Both the position numbers and the translations under genes were made by a program. DNA of 64,000 bases from Cyprinodon diabolis (taxonomy: Eukaryota > Chordata > Actinopteri > Cyprinodontiformes > Cyprinodontidae): positions 248,001-312,000 of the forward strand of contig CM060066.1 of assembly GCA_030533445.1 (NCBI GenBank), read 5' to 3'. The notes under the pieces were generated by a model. The model had not been told where the DNA came from and made no database searches. It saw only the letters and a program-made list of their open reading frames with translations. Shown here piece by piece: positions 33,801 through 45,800 of this stretch (positions are counted from its first letter, which is position 1; each line of letters opens with the position of its first letter).

Positions 33801-36800
33801 GAAGAATGGTCTGGATGGTACTGACTTCAGCGATGGCTGCTCTAGCTGGAATCACAATGTCATGGTCAGATTCATTAGTGATAACCACAGGCAGAGAAGC
33901 AGGCTGTACAGGAGGTAGATCCATAAGGCTAGATTTCACTATCAAACCACCAGGTAGAGAGAAAGAAGTTGGATGCTGAATAATTACTTCTTTTTCTCCT
34001 TGCAGTAATAGGCATATCAGAAGAGCATCCAACACAGCAGTTTTTTGAGCAGGAACAACCTGTGGGCTGGATGACTGCATTTTTAAAATGCCATGATAGT
34101 CATCAGTTGTTAGCTTATGCCTTATCTCCAAAATTGTATGCACTGCTCTATATCCAAAAGGCACAGGATGAAACCCAGCCTGTGATTGACAGCACTGGTC
34201 ATAAACAATATCCAAAGTGCTGGTGCCAATCAGAACAGGAGGTTGTGATGACCGCAGGTCTGGAACGACCAAGGCCAAGGTATTGATGTCCATCTCTTCT
34301 CCTGCAAACTCCGCAGGAAATGTCAGACAGAGTTCCACATATCCAATATAAGGCACCCTCTGACCATTTGCACCTTCTATCTCCAAAATTTCATTTAATG
34401 ATTTTATCTTATGATCTGAGAGATGGGTGTTATAGAAGGAATGCGAGATTGTGGTGACTTGGGAACCTGTGTCAAAGAGGCAATGAAAATTGATCCCTTT
34501 AATCTTCACCTCACCAGTACTTCTTGTGTCCACTAATCCTTTAGGTAATGGGAAATATGAAGATGAGTCTTTGTTAATGGGACATTCACTGGTTGCAGCT
34601 CCCACTTGTCCCTCAGTAAGAACTGCTTCTAGTTTAATGGTTTACTTTTCTCCCAGGACTGCTGTTTTTGTTTCAGCAGGTGGCGCTTTTCTTCAACCAG
34701 GCTGGAATTTGGTTGACTGGAACAGTTTGGGGCAATGTGACCATCCTGTCCACACTTAAAGCAGAACCAGGGCTTTGGCCTACTACTGGGTTGGCCAGAT
34801 TTTGGTGTCTGTTTTTTCAGCTGATTCTCTGGTTTAGCAGAATTGGAGTCCTTGGACAACAGGGCTGACATTTGACTCTGCAGCTTTAGCATTTGCTTCC
34901 TCAAGTCTTCAATAGCACCCGAGTCTGACAGATGGCCACATGAGCATGCACTGGTGGTATGAGCTTGTACATTAACACAGTGCTTGACTGCTGGAATATG
35001 TTTTTTCATCAACATCTCTTTTGCCAACTGTCTGTCTTCCTCTGTTCTAAGTGTTAATAAAAACTCTGAAAAGGGAGGTGGTTGGTTTTTTTTTTCTTTT
35101 CTAGTTGAAGTTTGTTTATCAAGCTGTTATCCCAGCAACCCCTACAAAATTGTTTTAACAAATATTTGTCCATTTCAGTTGCTGGAATCCCACCACGCTT
35201 CACCACTGTACCGAGAGCTAACTGGAGTCTCTGCAGATAAGAAGAAGGTCGTTCCCCATGGTCCTGAAGCGTGTTTAAAAATTTTGCAAACAGCTCTTCT
35301 CCGTCCTCAACAGTAGCATATGTGGAATCAAGTACTTGCAAAAATTCTGCAGGCAGGGCATTGGGCCCCAAACCTCTCACTAGGTCAGCAGCTGGAGGTA
35401 GTAAACCTTCCAAAATGCACCTTGTAACATGTAAAGGTGCAAGACTTGGATCTGCATTTAAAAGTTCTATCCTAGACCTCAAAGATTCATAATCTGCCTC
35501 ATGCTGAGGTTTTGGAAGCTTTCCTGAGAAGGTACGTAGTCTAAAGGAAGACAGAGGTTGAAAATTTACATCATCTCTGTGCAAAATGTTTTCAACTACA
35601 ACCCTTTGGACCCCAGGAGGGTTTAGATCGTTCCCTGAGAGAGAAATTCTCGGCCCCACATTTGTAGCTGGATTTGGTTGAGTTTGTGGTCTTTGCTGGT
35701 TGGTGGTGGACTGATCTGATTGGTCTGAGGGAAGAGTCAACGTCCGAGTCTGACTGGATTCTCTGTCAGAAGCAAATATTTCAACTGCGGTCTCTTCATC
35801 ATCAGCCTCATCAGGTTCCCCTCCGGTAGCCGCTATTCCTACATGAGCACTTATTTGTTCAAAAACTCCTCTCAGAACATCATCAAATGATTGTCGACTC
35901 TGCTGGGAAATGCGTTTCAGTTCATAAAGGTAATCAGGGGCTTGGGTTGTGTCAACTGTGGTTGTGGCAAGGCACTCTCTTGAGAGTGATTTAATAACAA
36001 ATATAACATTGTCTGCAGCCTCAGATTTGTAAATATATGGTAAAAGCGATTTTGGCTTTTCCAAATCTGCAGGATTAACAAATTCAACGGCCAGGTTTTT
36101 ATAAAATGGACTCTCACGTGCAGTAACAGTAAAAACCTTAACGTCACCATAGCGACGTTAAGGTTTTGATACCTTAAAGGAATTGATACCAATTCCTTCA
36201 AAGAAATCCATGTTTCAAAACAAAACAAAATACATTCACCAACACATTCACAGCATCAGGCTCCTGGCTAGCTCGCCAAAGAATTGTAACAGTTATGGGT
36301 TAGGCAGCTAACTACGGTATCAGAAAAACAGTTGGTTAAGGAGCCTGAGGTGTGAATGAAAACACAAGGAAACTCTTTTAGTTTTTGTATTATTGTGTAT
36401 TGGGTGTATTATTGTTTTTCCTTGTAAACAGGGAAAAAATAAGGGGCAGGAAAAAACAATAAACAAACAAAACAATTAATAATACACAAATAAATCAATT
36501 CAAGAGTCCTGGGGTCTTGTCCTTTTTTAGCTCGCCATCAGTTGTTCAGGATCTGTGGATCTGATCCATCATATATTAAAAAAAAGGACCTAAAAGGCCA
36601 GAAAACACATTAAGTGTTTTAACAAACACAAATGCAACAAATAAAGTCAATACAACTATCAAATATCTAATACTTAAATATTTCAATCAGGTTAAATTAA
36701 CCATAATTTAAATAAACAAGAATAATAATTTCAAACTAATCAATTAAGGTTAAACTTGAAAAGTTGAAATCAAAGTTAACTTTCAAAATATCAAATAAAA

Positions 36801-39800
36801 TAAATTAACTCAAATACTCAAGCAGTGTGAGGAAAAGAAATTAAATAAATATACTGCGCAATATCAATTTAAATGTAGCTACATGATCCTATTTTCATTT
36901 CACAAAGTTCCCAAACACACACACCATACCAGCAGTTTAGTTACCTTAAAGCAGGGAGTGGGGCACACCCAACAGCAATCAGCTGTGACAGCCCAGGCAC
37001 AACAGCAACTGTTCTAGTAAAACAATGCTCCAATGAGCAACCAAGCAGCAATTGCATACCAATCTGATACTGCTGGGCTAGGAACAAACTCACCAAGAAA
37101 GCAAATCAGTAGTTTCAGAGATTTGGATTATTTCCAGGGTGAAATGTTCAGCAGCCACAATCACAGTGGAACAGGTGATGTAGTTTAACCTGGCTGGAGG
37201 CGGGGCTTTAAATAAGTTGAGGAGTTTGGGCAGAACAGGAAGTGGGCCCGCAAAAATAAAAGTCTTGATTGACTAATTGCGGGTTACACAGCTATCTGTG
37301 CAACTGCCCACAACATCTGCCTTGTCACTGTAATAATAATATATAATATCGTTCCCTAGCAGCTTTAGAAAGTTTGTCTGGGTAGGGTATCCGTTCAGTT
37401 TTCTTGTTCTTTTCCATTTAACTGATAATCCTCGCTGCTGGCTTGCAGCGCTCTCCTCTTGTTTTCTGCTGTTTTGTTTTTCTTCCGCTCACCACAAAAA
37501 TGGCGCTAGGGGGCGTGTCAGTCACGTGACTGATAAAGACCGATACCCCATTCGCCCCTCCGTCCTTTGGGGAGAGCAGACATGACGGCCCCAGCACCGG
37601 CAGGCCACCCAGGCCCTGCAGCAGCCCCCCACCAAGACCACCGACCAGGCGGCTCGCTCTTTCTTCAGGCCCCAGACTCTGGGCACAGGGGGTGTGAGAA
37701 AAATTTGAGAGGAGGTGGGGGGAGCCAACCGTGATGAGGCCCACGAAATAAGCCACCACCACCCCTCCCCCTCGCTGTCCTTACCCCCCACCCCCCAGAC
37801 AATGCCCTACATAGATGTGTGTTGTGAAAATGTTGTTGATGGAAGTGTCTAAAATGCAAAATAAAACTGGGGTGGGGGACGTCATCAGAAGGTAGGGGCC
37901 TCCAGTAACGACCCCTCCCCAAAAACCTACATGTGTGATGGACCAGGCAGAGGGAGGAATCCAGGGATGGGGAGCAAGGGTCTGGGGGCTCACTAGACTC
38001 CCAGGGAGTCAGCTCCCCCACTGACTCCAATAGGCACCCCCGTTACCCAAGACGCCTCCGGAGAGGGGGGCACCACCAGTCGCACCACCATAGCCCATAG
38101 GCCAGGTACTGGCGGCAGGGCCCACCTACACTGACAATCCTCCCACCCCACCAGCCCACCACCACCCCACCCCCCCATCCTGTGCATCAAAAAAAAAAAG
38201 GGGGGGGGACCCTGGCTGGCCAGCCCATACATAGCAGATGGAGAGAGATTGACACCATAGCATTTGATGATTTTATCATTAATTAATGAGCTTGTTGCAG
38301 CCTTCAGGGAACGGATGACAAGCTGATGATGCAAACATACCCTGCAGCATCATCAGCAGTAAAATAAAGAGACCCTGAAAGTACAATGAGAGGAAATATT
38401 TATGTTTCTTAGACTCAGGATGAGATGAAGGAAATTTAAAGCTAAAAATGGGCGTTGCTGGTCGTGCAAAGGCACCGGAGCAATGAAATAATGATGAGTT
38501 TGAACTCAGACTAGCTTGAGTTACGTCCTCTGGTGTCTAAGTGAATTAGCTCCAACACCAGAGTGAATAAGAGGCGAAGGTAGAAGCAACAGAGCAGCAG
38601 ATATAACAAAGGACCAAACTCATCACAGTGAGTATTTAGCCTCATATAGAGCTATGCAACTAGAGAGTATCAGGCTGGGTTAAAAAATGCTGAGATGTTT
38701 TTCTATTATTTTAAACAGTTTAGCCACAGAAGTTGGTTTTATAATTGATATTCCAACAAACCAGGCTGAAGGGGACAATAAGAGTGATGAAGATGAGGAG
38801 GATGATGATCCAGCGTCGTCGGCGGTGACAACATGCGGCAGCAGCGATGATTTCAGCGAAGGTTGGAACTTTGAGTGGAATCTGGAACGCAGCCCGAGTC
38901 CCGACTGGGAACCTGAGAACCGTGAAGCTGCTGACATCCAACCCAGGTGACCCCGTCACGCATTTCAATGACTTCACCTACACTTATATCACTAGTGAAC
39001 ACACCACCATAATATAGGTTTTTGTGATGTAGAAATGTAACAATAGAGCGAAAACGTTCAAACTATAGTTGGAGCAAAAGTTTGGTGGAGGAGGTATTAT
39101 GCTGTGGGGTTTTTATTATTTGGATATGGCTCCTGCCTTTTCCAACATGGCCGTGTGGCGGTGCTCAGAGCCCGGATGTCAGCCAGGCCATCATCCCTCT
39201 TTGAGCACAGCGTTTACGTCTGGAACTTCGTTGGTGTCCTTTTCAGGTTTTCTGTATTCAGGAGTCACCATAGAAACATTTGGCAAAGCTTTTATGCCAT
39301 AACTAGGATTTCCCACATAAAGACGTGCTGCGTTCACAATGATCGCCTTTTTAAAAGGTGCCTTTAGAGTTCGGGATCCTCGTCGCTCTGGTTGCTGAGC
39401 CGTTCTGGTCTTTGGTTGCATCTAAAGCGGCTTGGCTTCATTTGCTTTGAGGAGCGAGGAAACACAAAAGCTGCAACATATGCTTCCGATGGAAATTGTA
39501 AGGAAACCTTTCAAAGCGTACATGTTCAAATAAAAATACATTCTAGACCAGCGGAGTATAACCTCACGTTACATAATCTTTTTTTAGATGCCGGCAGCTC
39601 TGCAGAAGCAGTCGCTGCTAACATGTAGTGTCTTCTGATTGGTTGACGCTCCTCATTAAGCTGCAGAAGTTCAGTATCAGACGATGGGAAACAAGGCAGG
39701 ACCTCTCCATGCTGCTTCGTGCTGTTCACCTTACACTCTGCATGTAAATGAGATGCTGTGATGCCCAGAATAACTTATATCACTCTATAATGTACAGGAT

Positions 39801-42800
39801 AAAATATCCAGTACAAACGATTACCTGGTGGTCAGCCTTCCCAAAAGAGTTGAAGCTGCTATAGGGTGGACTAAATCATACTGGATTTAGAATGGGACGG
39901 GACCTAAGGTCAGATATAAAGGTTGCTTTTTTAAGGTCAAAGCTCAGTTTGGGATCCAGTCTCTCCTCCTATGGTGCATAAATCTCTGCAGTTTGGTACC
40001 AAAACAAACCCTGCCACTAAAACACACTGACAGGGTAATGAGAAGTAATTAATCAGAGCGCCAGAAGAAGTGTCCATTGCATAGAACTTGGCTTTAGTGA
40101 AGAGTGAAACACATTTTAGTTTATCAAAGGGCCTGTATGGAGAAAGGTGCCCCATTCAAAGCAGACTGTGGCTGAACCCAAATCCATCAGATTAGAATGA
40201 GATGGGCTGTGATGCTAAAGGAACTATAATAGGAAGCATACAGACTCCTTTTCCTACCTCCTTCCTTAATGCATGCACTATTCGGACAGCATTCATTGTG
40301 GTCAATTCTGATGCTAATCCACTTTTAATGAAGAGTCCTTCATTAAATTGATGTGTTTGAATTCAGACTAAAGTTGAACTTATTGACCACCAAGGAAAAC
40401 AATATATCTGCTGCAAACACATTGCTGACACGGTGAAACATGGTGGTGTCATAGTGGTGTCATAGTTCACCTTTAAACTAGATAATTACCTTAAGGATGC
40501 TGTAAAAGCAACACTCAGGAGATTTAAGGGGAACATTTAAAGGTGATGGAATGTCAGAGTCCAGACCTCAACCCATTTCAAAATCAGTGGTTAGACTTAA
40601 AGTTCAGGAGCTAAAACTAAGAATGTTCCCTGGGAAATTCCTGGTGAGAAGTAATGGAAAGCTCATAGACTAAAGAAACCTGCTGCTCTAACTGCCACAA
40701 GAGGAAGCTCTACAAAGTGCCGACTACCGACATCCCAAGTTCCAAAAACTAATTTCAGGGAGATGCTAAGGAAAATAACAGACCTGTCCCTGTTATGGCC
40801 GCTGTACTGAAGGCATAACTCTCAAAGAAGTTCTAACGATGATCTGCGCTGGAACAGACATCGGTACTAATAGGTCCTTTGGATCTATTTCCTTTTTTTG
40901 TCCTTTAAAAATTCAGTTTGACTAATTATTTAAATACAATAAGGTGATAGTTTCAGTAGGATTAAGATAGGATCCCAGTTTTTATTTGCTAAAAGTTTGT
41001 TTTTCAAAACAAATTAAAAAAATGCTCTAATCTTTACAGCTACAGTTTTTCTTGAGTTGTAATTCAGATTTTATAGAAAACTGTAATGTTTACTTAAATT
41101 AAGTGAAAAACATCTAAAATTCCTAAATTATGAACCTCATAAGACATATAATTTTTATTGAACCTCATTGAAAAGAAATTTCCCATCATGCAGCTCTCTT
41201 AATATATTTGAATCTCTTGCCCTGGTTTTATTTTATGCTTTTCTGGGCCCCCATGAAAACACGCTGGCCCCCACATGGCCCCCTGGTCCATTTGGTCTAG
41301 ATCCGCCACTGTTCCTCCCCTTCACTAGACGTGGATTTACTTTAGTATATTCTGCTGTAAAATCAGTCCTATATTTTGGATTTTTTACTGGAGGATTGAA
41401 CCTCTGCCGTTTCCCAGGATGCACCGCTTTGAGTGGTAACTAGGTGACTGCCAGATATGGAGCCAAAACTGTTGATTTATTATTTGCAAATGTGTGGAGA
41501 GCTGCCCTGAGCGCAGGCTCACAGGCTGCCTCTTCCTGCAGCGGGAGTTCAGCACAACCTGCTGCACCTACACATACATACCACCAGGTGGCGGTATTGT
41601 ACTGTATGTGACATTACCGCAGCAGGGCCGAGTTCAAATCACCGGCCAGTACGCTGCCACTAAGGGGTCAGTCTCTGCTGGCATCACCCACTATTCAGCA
41701 GAGACTGTCACCATAGTTGCTGCGTAGTCAGTGTTGCCAACTCCTCAGTAAGGAAAGAAGCTACTGGCTGTGCTAGAAGTCGCTGATTGATGTCATTGCC
41801 TAATTTGCATAATCTGGCACATGATGTGATGTGCATGTTATTGGCGCTTTGGGAGAAATAGCAATGTTAGAGAGAGACAAACACTCAGAATATATAGAGC
41901 TACTGTTTCTGTCCATTAATGTTTATTTATTTTATTTGTTTTTTTAAATTAATGTTTGTTTTATTACAATACTAACCCTCCTCCTTTACCCGGGCTTGGG
42001 ACCAGCAAAATGAACCATAAAGAGGCACTATGGTGGAGTTTTTCCCCTTGTGGTCCATTAAAGAGCCTACAAATCATGGTAAAACATGAACATTTTGAAC
42101 CATAAAATTTTTTACATTACATTAACATTAACAATCTAAATGGAACAAAAAAGACTACAAAGAATCAATGACAATGTGAGAAAATAATTAATATTATTTT
42201 TAAACTGATAAGATTTCCCTCCACACACACAGGCTGTGCTTTCCTGCTCATAGAAACAGTGGATCATCGTCATGTTGGTCAAGGAGCTGACGCCAGCGTG
42301 ATCAACCTGCTTCGTCAATCCCGTCAGTCTGGACGCTGAGGGTAAACATGCTGCGGCTCTGACTGCAGCGCTGAGAAGGACTCCTGCAGAGCGGGAGGAC
42401 GGGGTTGGGACGGGGGAGGCGCCCCACGGCATCACCTGCCGCTGGAGGACAAGAGTAGGAACGATACGTGCTTTCTACTAAGAGTCGCTTAAAGCCGCCA
42501 GTGACGCCAGAAACGTCGCTAGATTTGTCACTAGTCACTTTTTTGAAAAAGAATCACTGGAGAGTAGAGACTGACACGGGAGTGGATTTTCACTCCTGTC
42601 CTGTCCCACTCCAACAGAAAAAAATGGTGTCCCGTTCCGATCCCAGGCCAGAGTAGAAATCTAAATCCTGTCCCGTCCCACTCCTGGAGAAATTACTACC
42701 GCTCCCATTCAGAATGACTCCCGCTTCCGCACCACTCCCATTCTTGTTGTTTTATGCGCGGGTGAAAAACTTAGAGCGCAAGCACTGTTGGTTTTTGGGT

Positions 42801-45800
42801 CGTGTAGTTTTTTTGACTCGCATTATAGTGTAGGCTTCACAGAAAAAAACTACAAAATGGCGGCGCCAGTACTGGATTTTTTTTCTTTCTATTTTATTTA
42901 ATTTTTTGGCATCCACCTAGTTTTTTTTAGTTACTATGCTCCCGCTCCCATCTGCTCCCGTTAATGTTTAATCCTGTACCGTCCGAATCACGTGATTGTT
43001 ACTAATACTGACTCCCATCCCACGGGAATCCCGTGACCTGTGGGATTCCCGAAAAAATGTCAGTCTCTACTGGAGAGGTCTGAAAAGTGGCAAAATATAG
43101 CGACAAATTCGCTGAGTTGGCAACACTGTACGCAGTGGCCGGTGAATTGAAATCGGCCCTGCTGCAGTAATGTCACGTAGAGTACAATACCGCCACCTGG
43201 TGGTATGTGTGTGTAGGTGCAGCAAGTTGAGCTGAACTCCCACAGCAGGAAGAGGCAGCCTGTGAGCCTGCGCTCCGGGCAGCAAATCCAGATTACACAT
43301 ACAAATCCTATCTACGCATTCGCGGATCTCACACGGCAGAAGTGTAGCAAAAATCAGGTGTGTAAAAAGAGCCAACCGAGAAACCGCTGGACTGGTAACC
43401 AATGATTTGTCTGCATTTCTGGGTCTTGAGCTGAAAATATTTCAGACATAGTGTCTCTGTGTTTGTTTACAGATTGATCTACACATTTGCAAATCTTACT
43501 ACAGATTTGAAAATCTCAGTACATATTTGTAAATCTGAATACAGATTTGTGGATTTTTTTTACACATTTGCAAACCGGATTACACACAGTATTTTTACAC
43601 ATTTGCAGATTATTTTACAGACACACAAATCTTCTCAAACATTTACACTTCCATTTACACATTTCCAAATCCCACTGCACACAAATCTAGATACAGATAC
43701 ACAACTCTCCACACACATTTGCAAATAATAAAGCAACAATGTTGGCGCCATAGCCAGAGAGTAAACCAAAACTTACTGGACTAAACCAATCAGCACTCTC
43801 TGACAGCCTGTCACCTGGAATGCTGGTGGAACAGAGCATTGCTTTGCACAGACAGGTTTCACAAGCAATCTCCTCCCCACACCCCTCTTTCTTATGTTGT
43901 CTTTGCAGTTGAAGTAGTTCTAATACACACATGGTGCATGAATTATTGTATTGCCTGCTCGCTCTCACTGGCATTAAAAAAAACACCACAGCGTATAGTT
44001 TAAAATCTGGGATAATTATCCAACTTGTGGGCATCCGTGAACAACTATCTATATCAGGGAGACTCCCGGAACTTCCGGGAGACTTGGGATGTCTGTGACT
44101 ACATTGAGCGAACAGTTATGCAAGTTAAGTTTGTTGTTTGCCTCCAAACAAAAACATAACACATCTTCCAAGTTGTGGGTTGAATACCTTTGCAGGCCAT
44201 TGTAAGGTGCATTGCATCTTTCTCTAGCTTTTCGAATCAGTGGAAGGATCTGCAGAGGAACCGATCCCTCAGTCCTCAGAGGCCTCCTGCAGGTCAACCA
44301 GAAATGACCCGACTGCACCCCTCCTTCCCAAGAGACACTGAGAGTTCCTGGATGGAAGAAAGGAGGGGTAGAGACATGTCCCGCCGTGCTTCAGGTCTGT
44401 AACACGGTGCAATGCCTTTATCCTGACAACATTTGGTTGCCATATGCCACTTTTGCATGTTAGAAAATATGATGAGAGGCTTGTATGATTTTTTTAGAGT
44501 CCAGAAGTGGCAGGGAAAAAGAGAGTGGTTACTTCTCTCAAGATGTGGGAATGCGACAAATGGAGGATGACACCAAGCGTACCTATCGCTATTATGAGAG
44601 AGGACATCCCCTACCAAGCAACTACATTCCTGAGCCCAAAGCCTGCGTCCCCTACCGGAATGTAAGTCTTGGACTGCCATCCCAAAGACGAAACCCAGAG
44701 ACATATATGCAGGCAACTTGGAGAAGCGAGTCCCCACAGAGGTACACGTACCACTCCAACTTCAGACGAGGAACTGACTCTGTGAAGAACTCTCCATCGC
44801 GTCACAGCTCTTTGAGTCCAGACCGCTACAGGATGCCAGCGGCTTCTGTGGGACCTCAGAGAGGGAGGTCCCTCAGTAGGAGTCAGGCTCAGTCTCGCTC
44901 CTCATTGAAAAACTCCTTTCAAATTCAGTCTAATGGTCCTTCACGCCGCACGTCAGGCGGATCCAGCCCTTCCCACAGCAGATGGTCCATGGCCTCTCAC
45001 AGTGCCTCGTCTCATAGACGCACAGATTCGGTTCTGTTACAGAGTCCTGAATATGAAGACCAGAAGATGTACAGTCGAGAGTCCAGGAGTCCGTCACAGG
45101 CTTCAAACAAGCACAGTTTGGATTCTGAAAAACTTTACAGAAATCTTGAGTCCATCTCTCGTCTTTATTTTTCTGCAGAAAGGCAGAATTCATATGAAGT
45201 ATCTTTAGAGTCTCCTCCAAGCAGAACCCATGTGAACAGTTTGGGTAACACTCTGTCCTACAATAGCCGAGAAGTGTCTGCATGCGGGAAGGCCTACAGT
45301 CTACCGAGTCATGGCTCGCGAAGACAGCCTGACCACAGGTTGAGTCAATCCCAAGGATCCTGGCAGGGGTCTCCACATTCTTTACTGAATCTCCCATCAT
45401 CGAATAGTTCCCCATCATCCAGATGGGACGGGGCAGGCTCCGATAATCTTGTGGGATCACCTACACATGTGGCAGTCTCAGACTCTGATAAGGCTAATGA
45501 CGGGGTTGAAGCTTGGCAGGGGTCTTCACACAATTTACTCAGTCGCCCCCAGTCACAAGCTTCCTCTTCAGCCAGACAGGGAGCAGAGTCTCAGGGCGCT
45601 TCGCCATTATATTTTGCAGACACCATTAATGCTAACCAGGGAGATGGCTCTGGGCAGGAGGTTTCCCGATCTTTACTCAGCCGCCCTCCATCACAAGGTT
45701 CTCTGCCAGGATGGTCAGTAGACTCGCCAGTATGTGAATCTCCTTCACTGGGTGTGGTAACAGACACTGTGGACCCAATTATCAAGGTCAGTTCTGACAG

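Larger units (their letters stand above)
28123..37288 (-). mobile_element. Full-length Ty3/gypsy element, minus strand, 4-bp TSD
   Basis: LTRs at 28123-29529 (3' LTR, with an insert) and 36285-37288 (5' LTR) both run TGTAAC...GGGTTACA. The element is flanked by CAGC at 28119-28122 and 37289-37292. Gene order on the minus strand is gag, CCHC, protease, RT, RNase H, integrase. Several frameshifts and two nested insertions inactivate it. The LTRs differ little outside short indels, so it is fairly young. Confidence 0.95.
41456..43752. mobile_element. Fold-back element with about 200-bp inverted arms
   Basis: Left arm 41456-41655; right arm 43129-43290 plus 43703-43752, in inverse orientation with the same landmarks (ATTATTTGCAAATGTG, GGCTGCCTCTTCCTG, ACCACCAGGTGGCGG, CACCGGCCA). 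The right arm is split by a degenerate TTTGCAAAT-type repeat. The loop holds a perfect 12-bp hairpin (41669-41680/41696-41707) and a hAT insertion. Confidence 0.8.

Noticed and set aside
37418..38334. ORFs of 85-120 codons in C-rich DNA
   Set aside because: Low-complexity Gly/Pro/Trp composition caused by base skew; no domains or splice context.
39069..39302. Tc1 transposase fragment near GGGGIMLWG
   Set aside because: Only one short motif matches; the rest of the frame shows no transposase blocks.
44930..45460. 176-codon minus-strand ORF within triobp exon 4
   Set aside because: Antisense to a well-supported coding exon; composition is a mirror of Ser/Arg codons.
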